Positions 1 to 9,406 are shown, counted from the stretch's first letter. The stretch: 64,000 nt of DNA from Bacteroidota bacterium (GCA_018692315.1 JABHKC010000158.1:1-64000); one strand, 5' to 3'. The notes: generated from the letters alone by a model not told the origin. Program-made: numbers and translations.

Positions 1-231
1 GTTTTATTTTTAGTCAAGTAAATATACAATTATTGAGACTCCTTTTTATAAAAAGGTAACTTCCACTTCTGAAAATTCGTTATGCTTTGTTAATTGTAGC
101 GTAGAGAAGTTTTGAATTGAAAAATTAAGGAAACTTTAGTCAATGACTTAGCGTTCTTTATACTTAAAATAAATTTCACAACAATCATAGATTCAACACT
201 TTAAACAGGCTGATTAGTTACAATAAAAATA

Positions 232-1923
232 TTATTTTGCAGGAATAATCCTCTGAACAATCTTTTCATCATATATCATAAGCACACAAAAAAGCGTCTC
301 TGAACCGTATTTTTCAATTGAAAATTCAATAGTATATGCTCCCTTATTTTGAAACAGGTTATTTTGTAAAGTTTCAACTTTTCTGCCACAGCTATCTTTT
401 AGGTACAAATTGACATGTGTATCTTCATTGATCGCATAATCTACTTCGAAATTCTGACTAATCTGATTTAAGGAAACCTGAAATAATTCGACTTTCTCCG
501 GGAAAATTTCCGGATTTGAGTAAGGGCTTTCATAAGCCCCTATATCGAAAGTCATTCCTTGTGGACGCAAATTGTTTTCGTTATCGTTAAAAATTCCATA
601 AGGAGACAAATCCAATCCTTTGTCTATCAGGCCGGAACTTTCTTGCAGATTATAGTTTTCAGCAAACGGATTTACAAAATGAACATCTTCAAGATTTCGT
701 GTGAAAAAATTTCTTGCTGTGTCAATATCAACACTCGACTTAGTTATTCTGATATAGGCATCCAAACTTGTAGTCGAAGTATTTCCGGTTTCATATTCGC
801 GGAAAGCTCCCGGATTCACAATTATATTGTTGTATGCACGATTGCCACTGCTCACAGTATCGTTTATTCTAATACCGTCAGTTTTTGGATTAATTATCGT
901 ATTATTGAAAAAATAGTAGCTCGAATCTTTTTCGGTGCTTTTGTTAGAAAAATAAATTCCATGCTGCCGTTGGTTGATGTCGCCCGGATGATAATCTGAG
1001 CCTGGGTTCACTATCAAATTATTATAAACTTTTGTTCCGCCCAAACCAAAAACTAAAATTCCGGTTCCCTTTCCATACAAAATTTTATTATTATAACATT
1101 CGCATTTTGAGCCACCACCAAGAATTATTCCACTCATTTCAGTTGAATTTTCTTTTCTACTGTCATTTATTATTGTGTTGTTGAAGATATTACAATTTTC
1201 TGTCGCAGAACTCACCTGAATTCCATCCCAACCTGTCCGCTCAATCCTGTTATTATAAATTTGTACTCCTTTCAACAAGTGAGGATAAACATACATACTT
1301 TCTCCATTATTTACTAATTGTACACCCTCATATTTGCTATATCCACAATAAATTCCTTCGCCGCCAACATCGTGAATATATAAATCGTGAAGTACTGTAT
1401 TGTACAGCGTAAACGAATCTCGCACCGAAGCCAAAGACCAATCGGGATCAGACTTTGCAAGAATTCCTGCAAATCCACAATTTGAGATTTCCACAAATTC
1501 TACTTCAATATCGCTACTCAAATCTTCAATTGGTATTCCAACACTATTTTCAGCTTCGAGGCGAGAAATTCTTATTCCATATTTTCTGGTGCTCGTGCCA
1601 CTACCAGTAAGTTTTATATGCGAACAGCCCCGAAAAGAAATACCATAAAAACTTTCAGAATCAAAATCTACCAAACCTTGATGATTTATAAAAACTATCT
1701 GCGAATCTTCTTTCCCCTTTAGATTTTTTATTAATAAATATTCTCTGATTCCCTTTTCTAAAAATACAGTGTCGCCAGGTTTAATATTGCTATAAGTTCC
1801 CGCCGTAGCATCAATAACTTTTGTATCAATTGAAATAAAATAATTAGTCTGGCTTACTGAAAGATAGGATGAAAAAACAAGTATAAATATTATGTAGAAT
1901 ATCAATTTTTGATAATCTTTCAT
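232..1923 (-). CDS. Secreted right-handed beta-helix protein, probable T9SS cargo
   Basis: The protein is about 563 residues when started at the ATG at 1923, which gives a clean signal peptide (MKDYQKLIFYIIFILVFSS then a cleavage region SVSQ). An in-frame ATG at 1965 would put a non-signal extension in front, so 1923 is preferred. The middle shows irregular repeats rich in NN-T/I-I-N patterns (for example YNNKI, YNNLIVNP, FNNTIINP, YNNIIVNP), the asparagine-ladder signature of parallel beta-helix (PbH1) proteins such as polysaccharide lyases and adhesins. The last 75 residues resemble a T9SS type A sorting domain, but without the classic YPNP start. The product is probably surface-exposed or released. 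Substrate is unknown; no lyase catalytic residues could be assigned. Confidence 0.75.
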   Translation of the reverse strand: MKDYQKLIFYIIFILVFSSYLSVSQTNYFISIDTKVIDATAGTYSNIKPGDTVFLEKGIREYLLIKNLKGKEDSQIVFINHQGLVDFDSESFYGISFRGCSHIKLTGSGTSTRKYGIRISRLEAENSVGIPIEDLSSDIEVEFVEISNCGFAGILAKSDPDWSLASVRDSFTLYNTVLHDLYIHDVGGEGIYCGYSKYEGVQLVNNGESMYVYPHLLKGVQIYNNRIERTGWDGIQVSSATENCNIFNNTIINDSRKENSTEMSGIILGGGSKCECYNNKILYGKGTGILVFGLGGTKVYNNLIVNPGSDYHPGDINQRQHGIYFSNKSTEKDSSYYFFNNTIINPKTDGIRINDTVSSGNRAYNNIIVNPGAFREYETGNTSTTSLDAYIRITKSSVDIDTARNFFTRNLEDVHFVNPFAENYNLQESSGLIDKGLDLSPYGIFNDNENNLRPQGMTFDIGAYESPYSNPEIFPEKVELFQVSLNQISQNFEVDYAINEDTHVNLYLKDSCGRKVETLQNNLFQNKGAYTIEFSIEKYGSETLFCVLMIYDEKIVQRIIPAK

Positions 1924-2039
1924 TATTGAAATGTTAATTTTGATATGTAATACAAAGGTATGCAAATTATTGATTCTTTGTAAGTAATCAGTGTCAGAAA
2001 CTTGAAGTTATTATATACTTCCTCTATGTGAAACTCAGC

Positions 2040-2055
2040 CCCGGTAGCTATCGGG
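2040..2055. repeat. GC-rich palindrome CCCGGTAGCTATCGGG
   Basis: The sequence CCCGGTAGCTATCGGG differs from a perfect inverted repeat by a single base pair. It stands out as a GC-rich island in AT-rich intergenic DNA. Similar palindromes recur in intergenic regions of other Bacteroidota; that is recollection, not checked here. It could fold as a short hairpin or be a protein-binding site. Confidence 0.5.
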
Positions 2056-2085
2056 ATTTTTGTGATTTTTTGTAAAACAGCTATT

Positions 2086-2123
2086 ACACAAAGTTGCTCA
2101 GAGAGGCACAAAGTGGCACAAAG
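2086..2123. repeat. Short ACAAAG-type intergenic sub-repeats
   Basis: Three copies of a CACAAAGT-like unit (around 2088, 2108 and 2118) lie in tandem. They resemble the cgcaaag-type intergenic repeat at 32043-32075 in this window. The function is unknown; they are probably a remnant of a dispersed repeat. Confidence 0.4.
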
Positions 2124-2220
2124 AATAATAAGGAATTATTTACAATCCATATCTTTTCACAACACTGATTAGATACAATTTTTTTAATGATAAGTTAAGA
2201 TTTCGACAACGAATACAAAG

Positions 2221-2252
2221 TTTTATAAAAGCAATTCAAAAGTATATCTTTG
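2221..2252 (+). promoter_or_regulatory. Bacteroidota-type promoter of the DUF4159 gene
   Basis: A -7 box TATCTTTG lies at 2245-2252 (consensus TAnnTTTG), 20 bases after a TTTT at 2221-2224 that would serve as a weak -33 box (consensus TTTG). The ATG follows 23 bases downstream at 2276. Confidence 0.5.
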
Positions 2253-2275
2253 TTGAAAAATTAATTCTATTTTTT

Positions 2276-2956
2276 ATGAAAATAATTTCGTTTAGAGAAA
2301 TAAAAATTGTTTTGTTGCTTTTTGTTTTTTTTGTTGTGTCTGAAAATCTTGTTGCACAAAAAACAAGCGTAAAAATTGCACTTTTGAAATATAGCGGAGG
2401 CGGAGATTGGTATGCAAACCCAACTTCCTTACCAAATTTGATAGATTTCTGTAACCAAACCCTAAAAACAAATATCAATCGCGAATATGCTACAATTGAA
2501 GTTGGTAGCCCCGAAATTTTCAACTATCCCTTTGTACATATGACTGGCCACGGCAATGTTGTTTTTTCGCAAAAAGATACTGAAAATCTCAGGAACTATT
2601 TGATTGCAGGCGGATTTTTACATATCGACGACAATTACGGCATGGACGAATTTGTGCGGCGTGAAATGAAAAGTGTTTTTCCAGAAGCCGAATTTGTAGA
2701 ACTTCCGTTTTCTGAACCAATTTATAAGGAGGAATACAGTTTTCCGAACGGGCTTCCAAAAATTCACGAGCACGACAATAAACCACCGCAGGGTTTTGGG
2801 ATTTTCTATGAAGGGAAATTAGTATGTTTCTACACATACGAATGCGACTTGGGCGATGGCTGGGAAGATAGAGAAGTTCATAACGATTCGGAGGAAATAC
2901 GATTAAAAGCTTTACAAATGGGAGCAAATATTATTAGTTTCGCTTTCAATAATTAA
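2276..2956 (+). CDS. DUF4159 domain protein, exported
   Basis: A 226-residue protein with an N-terminal signal peptide (hydrophobic core at residues 10-22, cleavage near VAQ at 28). The mature part carries the hallmarks of the DUF4159 family: a GGGDWYANP segment at residues 41-49, MTGHG at 89-93 and FLHIDDNYG at 114-122. DUF4159 domains have a class I glutamine-amidotransferase-like fold and are usually attached to membrane proteins in aerotolerance-type operons; here the domain stands alone. Its biochemical role is not established. It has its own promoter-like element and no operon partner. Confidence 0.85.
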   Translation: MKIISFREIKIVLLLFVFFVVSENLVAQKTSVKIALLKYSGGGDWYANPTSLPNLIDFCNQTLKTNINREYATIEVGSPEIFNYPFVHMTGHGNVVFSQKDTENLRNYLIAGGFLHIDDNYGMDEFVRREMKSVFPEAEFVELPFSEPIYKEEYSFPNGLPKIHEHDNKPPQGFGIFYEGKLVCFYTYECDLGDGWEDREVHNDSEEIRLKALQMGANIISFAFNN

Positions 2957-3038
2957 TGCTCAAAATATTTTTTGCTCTCATTGAATTCAAGACAATTATG
3001 AATACAAACTTATAGCAAGAATTTAACAAAACCAATTA

Positions 3039-3692
3039 ATGAAAAAAATATCATATGAAACAACCAAATATATTGATTATATCTGTGCAGCCGAAATGCA
3101 TCTGGCTAGTTATAAAGAACTATCAAAACGCATAGATATTCAAAGTCGATATTATTTAAAAAATGAAACTGACAAAAGAAAAATAATGCACGAGATGTAT
3201 TATCTAAGTGGTTATATTATCGAAAGTTCTTTGTGTTATGCAATCGGTATAGAAATAGATGAAAAAAATGAAGATGCAGACCTTCTCCAAAAAAATGTAA
3301 AATACTTTGGAAATTCAAATCTACAACCACACGGGAAGGTAAAATTTAAAGGATTATTTGCAGAAGACCAACATGCAACAACAGAAAAAATTAAATTCTT
3401 ACGTGAAATATCAGGCTTCAATTCATCAAGAATAAATGAAATCCCAATTCTTGATAATAGAACACCGTATTTATTTCATCATGAGACTAATAAAAACATA
3501 CATTTTCAAACTCTTTATGAAAGTTGGAGACCTGATTACAGATACATTAAACCACCAAAAAATATCAGAGACCTAATATTCGAACAAAACCTGTTAAACG
3601 ATTATAAATATTTTCTATTTAAGTTTGTAAATAAAATAAAAAGACATTATAATAGAACATTAAAATTAAGGACAATATGCTCTTACCAATAA
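3039..3692 (+). CDS. HEPN-like helical protein, first gene of a putative defence cassette
   Basis: A 217-residue, lysine- and asparagine-rich, mostly helical protein without signal peptide. The segment at residues 51-68 (YYLSGYIIESSLCYAIGI) matches the second helix of HEPN proteins (typically YYLAGYAVECALKA), suggesting a HEPN-like fold. A canonical RNxxxH nuclease motif is not obvious; the nearest is R-x3-H just before that helix (RKIMH), so catalytic activity is uncertain. The stop overlaps the start of the downstream ATPase gene by 16 bases, implying translational coupling. HEPN proteins are common RNase effectors in anti-phage and toxin-antitoxin systems. The fold assignment rests on this motif only. 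Confidence 0.55.
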   Translation: MKKISYETTKYIDYICAAEMHLASYKELSKRIDIQSRYYLKNETDKRKIMHEMYYLSGYIIESSLCYAIGIEIDEKNEDADLLQKNVKYFGNSNLQPHGKVKFKGLFAEDQHATTEKIKFLREISGFNSSRINEIPILDNRTPYLFHHETNKNIHFQTLYESWRPDYRYIKPPKNIRDLIFEQNLLNDYKYFLFKFVNKIKRHYNRTLKLRTICSYQ

Positions 3693-6508
3693 TAAAAATT
3701 CGTCAAACAGTTTATATCATTGAAAAAAATGAAGATAAAATTTCAGATTATCGAATTCATTTTAATAATGATTTAGGCTTACATATATATATAAAACTAA
3801 TTTCCAATGAATATAGGAAAAAGATAGATTATAAAATTACTGAAGATGAAAATATAATAATAGAAGAATTTACAGAAGAAGAGAAAGATTCTTATGATTA
3901 CATTTTTAGTAATTCTCAAAAGATTGATTTTGGTTACAAGCAAAGGTTTAATTCTTTTGATAATAATTATTTATCTAACTTAACTAAAAAAAACAAAGCC
4001 CCAATTTACACTTTTTACAGTTATAAAGGAGGAATGGGGCGAACTACAACACTTGCTAGTTTTGCAATGCACTGTGCATATCATCAAGGCTTAAAAGTAT
4101 TAATTATTGATAGTGACTTGGAAGCACCCGGATTTACTAATTTTTTTGACATTACAGATGATAAAATATCTCAAAGACATGGTGGATTAGTTGAGTATAT
4201 TCAAAATAAAAAGTTCAATAAAAATATTCGAGTCGAAAATTATCTAATACAAGCAGATAATAAATATTCAAATACCGAAAACAAGGGTGGAACTATTTAT
4301 ATTATGCCGGCCGGCAACTTAGCAACCAACGATGAGTATTTTATTGATAATATGAAGCTAAAAGAAAAGAGTCTTTCATCATATAATACACATTTATCTC
4401 ACTACCTTGAAGCTTTGTCTAAATTAGAATTTTCTAATCCCAAAAATATTATAAATAATTTTAATAATTTATTCGATGATTTACAGAAACATGATGATTT
4501 TAACTTTGATATAATACTAATTGATGCTCGTACTGGATTTAATGATATTTTAGGAACTCTTGGTATTTTTTTAGCAGATACTTTAGTTGGTTTTTTTAGA
4601 GAGGAAAGTCAGTCTGAACCAAGCATTCATTTTTTATTTCAAAAATTAGTAGAAAATAAATTGAACCAAAACCTTGTAATAGTTAATTCTATAAGTTCTG
4701 ATTATGAAAGAGCTGAGTATTTAAAAAATCAATTAGATGCAATTGCCGAATATTACGATACAGGTGAAGGTCCGGTTCCTTATACATTTGCTGGCATTGA
4801 AGAAAACTCAATACTTAAAAAACTTGGAAGCAACTTTGATAAATCAACCGATAAAAACTTTATTAAACTAATTAGAGAAAAAAAATTCAATTCGTATGAA
4901 GAGTTATTTGAAAAATTAATAGAAAGCTATCATTCAACATGCTCAAAAGAAAAAATAATTGAACAAAAAGAAGTCATTTGGGAAACAAAAATAAATATCT
5001 TAAAAGAATTACATCCATATTGTAAAGAGCTATTTAGTGAAGATATAGATTTTGACTACAAAAACAGATTTTATTATCGTAATGTGATGCTTAATATTTT
5101 CAATATTGATAAATTTCTAATATTAGCAAGTAAGGGAACTGGAAAAACTCTATTTTATAAATCATTACAAAATGATATTGCTCTTACAACTTTAAAAAAA
5201 TTAGCAAATAGAAAAGGCGATTATAAATTTGTAAATGTTATAAGACGGAATAGAAAAAAAGAAAACTTTTTTAAAATAGATAAATTTACAATTGAAAGAG
5301 ACAATGTAAAATTCTTTTTTCATAGGTTTTGGATTATATACTTATGGAAATCAATACTATTAGCAAATAAAGATGATGAATTTGGCTTCAAAACGAATAA
5401 AGAATTAGAAAAATACGTCAGATATGCTAACCCAAACGATAATTCAATAGCCGATGATTTTAAATTCCTTATAAATGATAATACAAAATATAATTTGATT
5501 GAAGAAGACTTAAAAATTTGGGATAATGAATTAGCAAAAACAAATTCTTATATTTTTGCTTGTTATGATTATTTAGATGAAATTGTAGCACCTGAATATT
5601 GGGAAACCGGTTATGCAATAGCTCAATTATTTAATTATTGGAAATTCAATCCTTTTTCAAGGATATTACCTAAGTTATTTGCCAGAACAGATTTGTATAA
5701 TAAAATTGTTGGAATAACAAATTTTGGTAATTTAAGCCAAACACATTCAATTAATTTAGAATGGAAAAAAGATGAGTTATTTGCACTGCTTTTTAAACAA
5801 ATTTTAGCAAAAAGCAAAAAAGATTTCCTCTCAATAATAGAATATTATAAGGGCATATATAATATAAATTCAAAATATATTAAGGAGATTAAAGATATAA
5901 TAGAAAAACATGATAGCCACTTACCATTAAATTACGAAATTCTTCGTCCATTAGTAAATGTATTTTTTGGCAAGTTTGTTAGCTTCTCGAAATATGGAAC
6001 AAATACTTATGATTGGTTCTTTAGTAATTTGCGAAACGCAGATGATACAATAAGTATCAGACCTTTTCTTAGTATGTTAAACCTTGCTATTGAAAGAGTT
6101 TATGAGAACCAAAGAGATTTGAAAAAATATTCCCCTGTTTTATCTTATACTTATTTTGCAAATGCAAAGGTCAGGGAAAAATGTGTTGAAGAATATTTTA
6201 ACGATTTGGCAAGTAATACAGAAGGAAACAAACCTCTTAAAATCATATTTAATTTCATTAAAAAATTGCGACCTGCAACAGGATTGAAAAAACATAGCTT
6301 AACAAGCAGTGAATTATATAATCTTTTACAAATGATATTAGAAGACAATAAAGACAATAAATATTTACTTAATTATACTATTGAAAAGTTAGAAAATTTA
6401 TTGATAAGTAATGGTATAATCAAAAAAACATACAAACGTGGAGGTTCGGCTAAATATAATTTTGCCTACTTATATAAATTTCACTTAGGTTTAAAAAGTA
6501 GAAGTTAG
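3677..6508 (+). CDS. Double P-loop ATPase: KGGMGR-variant ParA-like domain plus second NTPase
   Basis: The protein has 943 residues. Residues 1-110 form a charged N-terminal region. A MinD/ParA-like domain follows, with a variant Walker A (YKGGMGRTT, about 116-124), a second strand IDSDLEAPG (about 151-159) and a Walker B-type LIDARTG (about 281-287). The usual P-loop lysine is replaced by arginine, as in the KGGVGR-motif group. A second P-loop, ASKGTGKT, lies at about 484-491, followed by a Walker B-like YIFACYDYLDE near 630-640, reminiscent of KAP, Sll1717-like or STAND ATPases. The C-terminus is helical and ends in a winged-helix-like segment. It overlaps the HEPN-like gene. The base composition looks even more AT-rich than that of its neighbours, which suits acquired DNA. 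A role as sensor/regulator of the HEPN-like partner is inference. Confidence 0.7.
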   Translation: MLLPIIKIRQTVYIIEKNEDKISDYRIHFNNDLGLHIYIKLISNEYRKKIDYKITEDENIIIEEFTEEEKDSYDYIFSNSQKIDFGYKQRFNSFDNNYLSNLTKKNKAPIYTFYSYKGGMGRTTTLASFAMHCAYHQGLKVLIIDSDLEAPGFTNFFDITDDKISQRHGGLVEYIQNKKFNKNIRVENYLIQADNKYSNTENKGGTIYIMPAGNLATNDEYFIDNMKLKEKSLSSYNTHLSHYLEALSKLEFSNPKNIINNFNNLFDDLQKHDDFNFDIILIDARTGFNDILGTLGIFLADTLVGFFREESQSEPSIHFLFQKLVENKLNQNLVIVNSISSDYERAEYLKNQLDAIAEYYDTGEGPVPYTFAGIEENSILKKLGSNFDKSTDKNFIKLIREKKFNSYEELFEKLIESYHSTCSKEKIIEQKEVIWETKINILKELHPYCKELFSEDIDFDYKNRFYYRNVMLNIFNIDKFLILASKGTGKTLFYKSLQNDIALTTLKKLANRKGDYKFVNVIRRNRKKENFFKIDKFTIERDNVKFFFHRFWIIYLWKSILLANKDDEFGFKTNKELEKYVRYANPNDNSIADDFKFLINDNTKYNLIEEDLKIWDNELAKTNSYIFACYDYLDEIVAPEYWETGYAIAQLFNYWKFNPFSRILPKLFARTDLYNKIVGITNFGNLSQTHSINLEWKKDELFALLFKQILAKSKKDFLSIIEYYKGIYNINSKYIKEIKDIIEKHDSHLPLNYEILRPLVNVFFGKFVSFSKYGTNTYDWFFSNLRNADDTISIRPFLSMLNLAIERVYENQRDLKKYSPVLSYTYFANAKVREKCVEEYFNDLASNTEGNKPLKIIFNFIKKLRPATGLKKHSLTSSELYNLLQMILEDNKDNKYLLNYTIEKLENLLISNGIIKKTYKRGGSAKYNFAYLYKFHLGLKSRS

Positions 6509-6528
6509 ATTTTTTAATAAGACATTCA

Positions 6529-7341
6529 ATGATAAAAAAAACGTGTTTCATTTTATTAATAATCTCAATTTTATTTGCTTTTGAAATAGAAGCTCAAGAA
6601 AAAACAAATGTAAGATACTGGCAGCAAGCAAGAATTGATAGCCCATTTGCTTACAATTTTTTTATTGGTAAAGATGCCAATCTTTTCAAAACCACCATTT
6701 CGGGATTTGGCAGCGGATTTATTCTCGATTTATTTTCGGGACGCTTCTCTCTCGATATTGTTACCATCGGGAACGAAAAAATCAACCTGAGCTGTGGATT
6801 AGGAATTGCAATCAACAAATATAAATTTTCGCAAAATCTTATTTTTGAAAAAACTAACAATCAAATTAATGTATTTGAGGATCCGGACAGCGAGCACGAT
6901 TATGTAAATAAATTTTTTGGCTACGGCAAAAGTAAACTTGTAACTGGGACTTTGTTTGCTCCAATAAACCTGAACATTTGGGTGGACAAGTATTACATTT
7001 CATTTAGTTTTTTCTTCGATTATTATTTGTCGGGCAAGCATAAGCGAAAATTTTTCGATGAAAATGAAAAACACGAAATTATAGTTACGAACAAAGACTT
7101 CAAAAACTTCTGTCTGAACAAAGAAAAAATTGGTATTGGCTTTATGATTAGCCAAAATCCAAAAAATATAAGCCTTGGATTTACATATATGCTAACTCCA
7201 TTTTTTCAGGAAAATAAAGGTCCTGCAATCAATGAAGTTAGAATTTCCTTTAAATATACTTTAAAAAACCGACCTTTCAAAACAAAGTATAATAATTTGT
7301 ATAACAGGGCGAAAAGGGAATTTGAAATTAAACAGGTGTAA
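6529..7341 (+). CDS. Exported protein of unknown function, probably outer-membrane beta-barrel
   Basis: A 270-residue protein with a signal peptide (MIKKTCFILLIISILFAFEI, cleavage near EAQ). The mature part alternates hydrophobic and polar residues and has aromatic-rich strands (for example YYISFSFFFDYYLSG and ISLGFTYMLTPFF) separated by polar loops, as in small outer-membrane barrels. I do not recognise the family. It starts 20 bases after the ATPase of the putative defence cassette, but its signal peptide and composition suggest an ordinary envelope gene rather than a member of that cassette. Confidence 0.6.
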   Translation: MIKKTCFILLIISILFAFEIEAQEKTNVRYWQQARIDSPFAYNFFIGKDANLFKTTISGFGSGFILDLFSGRFSLDIVTIGNEKINLSCGLGIAINKYKFSQNLIFEKTNNQINVFEDPDSEHDYVNKFFGYGKSKLVTGTLFAPINLNIWVDKYYISFSFFFDYYLSGKHKRKFFDENEKHEIIVTNKDFKNFCLNKEKIGIGFMISQNPKNISLGFTYMLTPFFQENKGPAINEVRISFKYTLKNRPFKTKYNNLYNRAKREFEIKQV

Positions 7342-7378
7342 TATTCTAACAATTCTCTAAAATAATTTATTATTGAAG

Positions 7379-9406
7379 ATGTTTGAAAAAATAGAAAAAG
7401 TGATTTCGTTTAAAAACAAAAAACTTTGCGAAACCATTAGATTTTTACCAAAAAAAATGTGTCCTTTTTGCAAGGGCTTTATTTCTTTAATTTTACTTTT
7501 TCTATTTTTAAACTATTATGGTTTTGCGGCCAACGAAAATTCCGCACAAAATCTCGGCAACATTGATGTAGAATTTCCAACAATAATTATTAAAGGTATT
7601 GAGGCTGAAATAAAAATCAAAATTGAAAACACAGACTTAATTCAGAGAATAAAATCGAACTCTACAAAAATTTTCATCAATAATATTGAATTTCAAAATC
7701 CACCATTTGAAAACGGTTTTTTTTCTATCAAGCATAAATTTATTGATGAGCAAATTTCGATTAAAATTGAAAATTTTTCATTTTCACAAACTGTTCATCC
7801 AATTGAATTATGGCTCTCGGTCTTACCACCATTAATTGCAATTATTATTGCTTTGCTTTTTAAAGAAGTTTTCACTGCACTATTCATCGGCATTTTTGTT
7901 GGAACTTCAATTATTTATTATCATGCCGAGCAATCCATTTTTCTGGCAATTTTCAAAGGAATTTTTGCAATTATCGACACATATATTCTCGAGTCCTTAA
8001 ATGATTCGGGGCATTTATCAATCATTGTTTTTTCGCTCTTAATTGCAGGAATGGTCAACATTATTACCAAAAATGGCGGCATGAAGGGAGTTGTCGATAT
8101 TCTTTCGAAATACGCTAATAGTCCGCGTTCCGGGCAATTTGTTACATGGCTTTTGGGAATTGCAATTTTTTTCGACGACTACGCAAACACACTTGTTGTA
8201 GGAAATACAATGCGACAAGTTAGCGACAAGCTGAAAATTTCACGAGAGAAACTTAGCTATATTGTTGATAGCACGGCTGCTCCAATAGCTGCAATTGCGT
8301 TTGTAACAACCTGGATTGGAGCCGAATTAGGATATATAGAAGACGGAATCAGCAAAATAGGAATTTCAGAAGGGGCATATAATGTGTTTTTCAATTCGCT
8401 TGCTTATTCGTTTTATCCAATTCTTGCTTTGATTTTTATTCCTATTTTAATATTTAAGAAAAAGGATTTTGGACCTATGCTTCATGCAGAAAAAAAAGCA
8501 AGACAAGCTGAAGTTATTGCAAGTTCACCTGAAAGCGATTCGCAGACTTTTGGCGATTTTGAAATTTCTGTAAAAGCAAAAGCTCGCTGGTATAATGCAG
8601 TTATTCCTGTTTTGATTGTGATATTTGGAACTTTCATCGGGCTTATTTACAGTGGCTGGAATGCTGAGATTTGGAATAATGAAGCGATAGGATTTTCCAC
8701 AAAATTATCGGAAATTATTGGAGGCTCAGATTCATATAGTGCACTTTTATGGTCTTCATTGTTAGGCGTTTTGGTCGCTGCATTTTTATCAACTACGCAA
8801 AAAATATTGAACATCAAGGAAGTTACTGAAAGTTTGTTGAACGGCTTCAAAACTATGATGACTGCAATTGTGATTTTAGTGCTTGCATGGTCGCTGGCTT
8901 TAGTTACAGAGCATTTGCATACTGCCGATTTTATTTCGAGTAGCTTAATTTATATTAATTTGTCGCCATATTTTGTGCCAACTTTTACTTTTATAATGGC
9001 TGCACTTATTTCATTTTCTACAGGTTCGTCCTGGGGAACTATGGCAATTTTGTATCCTCTGATTTTGCCTACAAGTTGGCTGATTTCTGTAGAATATGGT
9101 TTAGATTATGATACTTCAATCTTAATTTTTTACAATGTAGTATCCTGTGTGTTAGCCGGTTCTGTTCTTGGAGATCATTGCTCACCAATTTCCGACACAA
9201 CAATTCTTAGTTCGCTTGCAAGCTCTTGCAATCATATTGATCATGTAAAAACTCAGTTGCCATATGCTTTGACAGTTGGTGGAGTTTCTTTGATTTTTGG
9301 AACTATTCCTTCAGCTTTTGGATTTAGCTCACTAATTATATTTCCCCTATCGATTATAGTTTTGTATTTAATTGTACATTTTTTTGGGCGGCAAACGGAA
9401 ATTTGA
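7379..9406 (+). CDS. NhaC-family Na+/H+ antiporter with N-terminal extension
   Basis: This encodes a polytopic inner-membrane antiporter of the NhaC/ArsB-NhaD superfamily. About a dozen hydrophobic segments run from about residue 140 to the end, with family-typical polar motifs in membrane segments such as FFDDYANTLVVGN, DSTAAPIAAIAFVTTW, SFSTGSSWGTMAILYPL and LGDHCSPISDTTILSS. Such carriers exchange protons for Na+ or organic cations. Unusually, the first 130 residues hold a hydrophobic segment and a beta-rich extracytoplasmic region (DVEFPTIIIKGIEAEIKIKI...), longer than in ordinary NhaC proteins. The ATG at 7379 is chosen; a TTG at 7373 or the ATG at 7457, directly before the first hydrophobic segment, are alternatives. 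Confidence 0.85.
   Translation: MFEKIEKVISFKNKKLCETIRFLPKKMCPFCKGFISLILLFLFLNYYGFAANENSAQNLGNIDVEFPTIIIKGIEAEIKIKIENTDLIQRIKSNSTKIFINNIEFQNPPFENGFFSIKHKFIDEQISIKIENFSFSQTVHPIELWLSVLPPLIAIIIALLFKEVFTALFIGIFVGTSIIYYHAEQSIFLAIFKGIFAIIDTYILESLNDSGHLSIIVFSLLIAGMVNIITKNGGMKGVVDILSKYANSPRSGQFVTWLLGIAIFFDDYANTLVVGNTMRQVSDKLKISREKLSYIVDSTAAPIAAIAFVTTWIGAELGYIEDGISKIGISEGAYNVFFNSLAYSFYPILALIFIPILIFKKKDFGPMLHAEKKARQAEVIASSPESDSQTFGDFEISVKAKARWYNAVIPVLIVIFGTFIGLIYSGWNAEIWNNEAIGFSTKLSEIIGGSDSYSALLWSSLLGVLVAAFLSTTQKILNIKEVTESLLNGFKTMMTAIVILVLAWSLALVTEHLHTADFISSSLIYINLSPYFVPTFTFIMAALISFSTGSSWGTMAILYPLILPTSWLISVEYGLDYDTSILIFYNVVSCVLAGSVLGDHCSPISDTTILSSLASSCNHIDHVKTQLPYALTVGGVSLIFGTIPSAFGFSSLIIFPLSIIVLYLIVHFFGRQTEI

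Larger units (their letters stand above)
1924..2275. other. Intergenic region with palindrome and repeat remnant
   Basis: No credible gene lies here. The stretch holds an almost perfect GC-rich 16-bp palindrome at 2040-2055, a run of ACAAAG-containing sub-repeats at 2086-2123 and a promoter-like element at 2221-2252 for the downstream DUF4159 gene. Confidence 0.6.

Noticed and set aside
6529-7341. Third gene of the HEPN/KGGMGR cassette
   Set aside because: Although it starts 20 bases downstream on the same strand, it has a signal peptide and barrel-like composition, and its codon use looks like the surrounding envelope genes.
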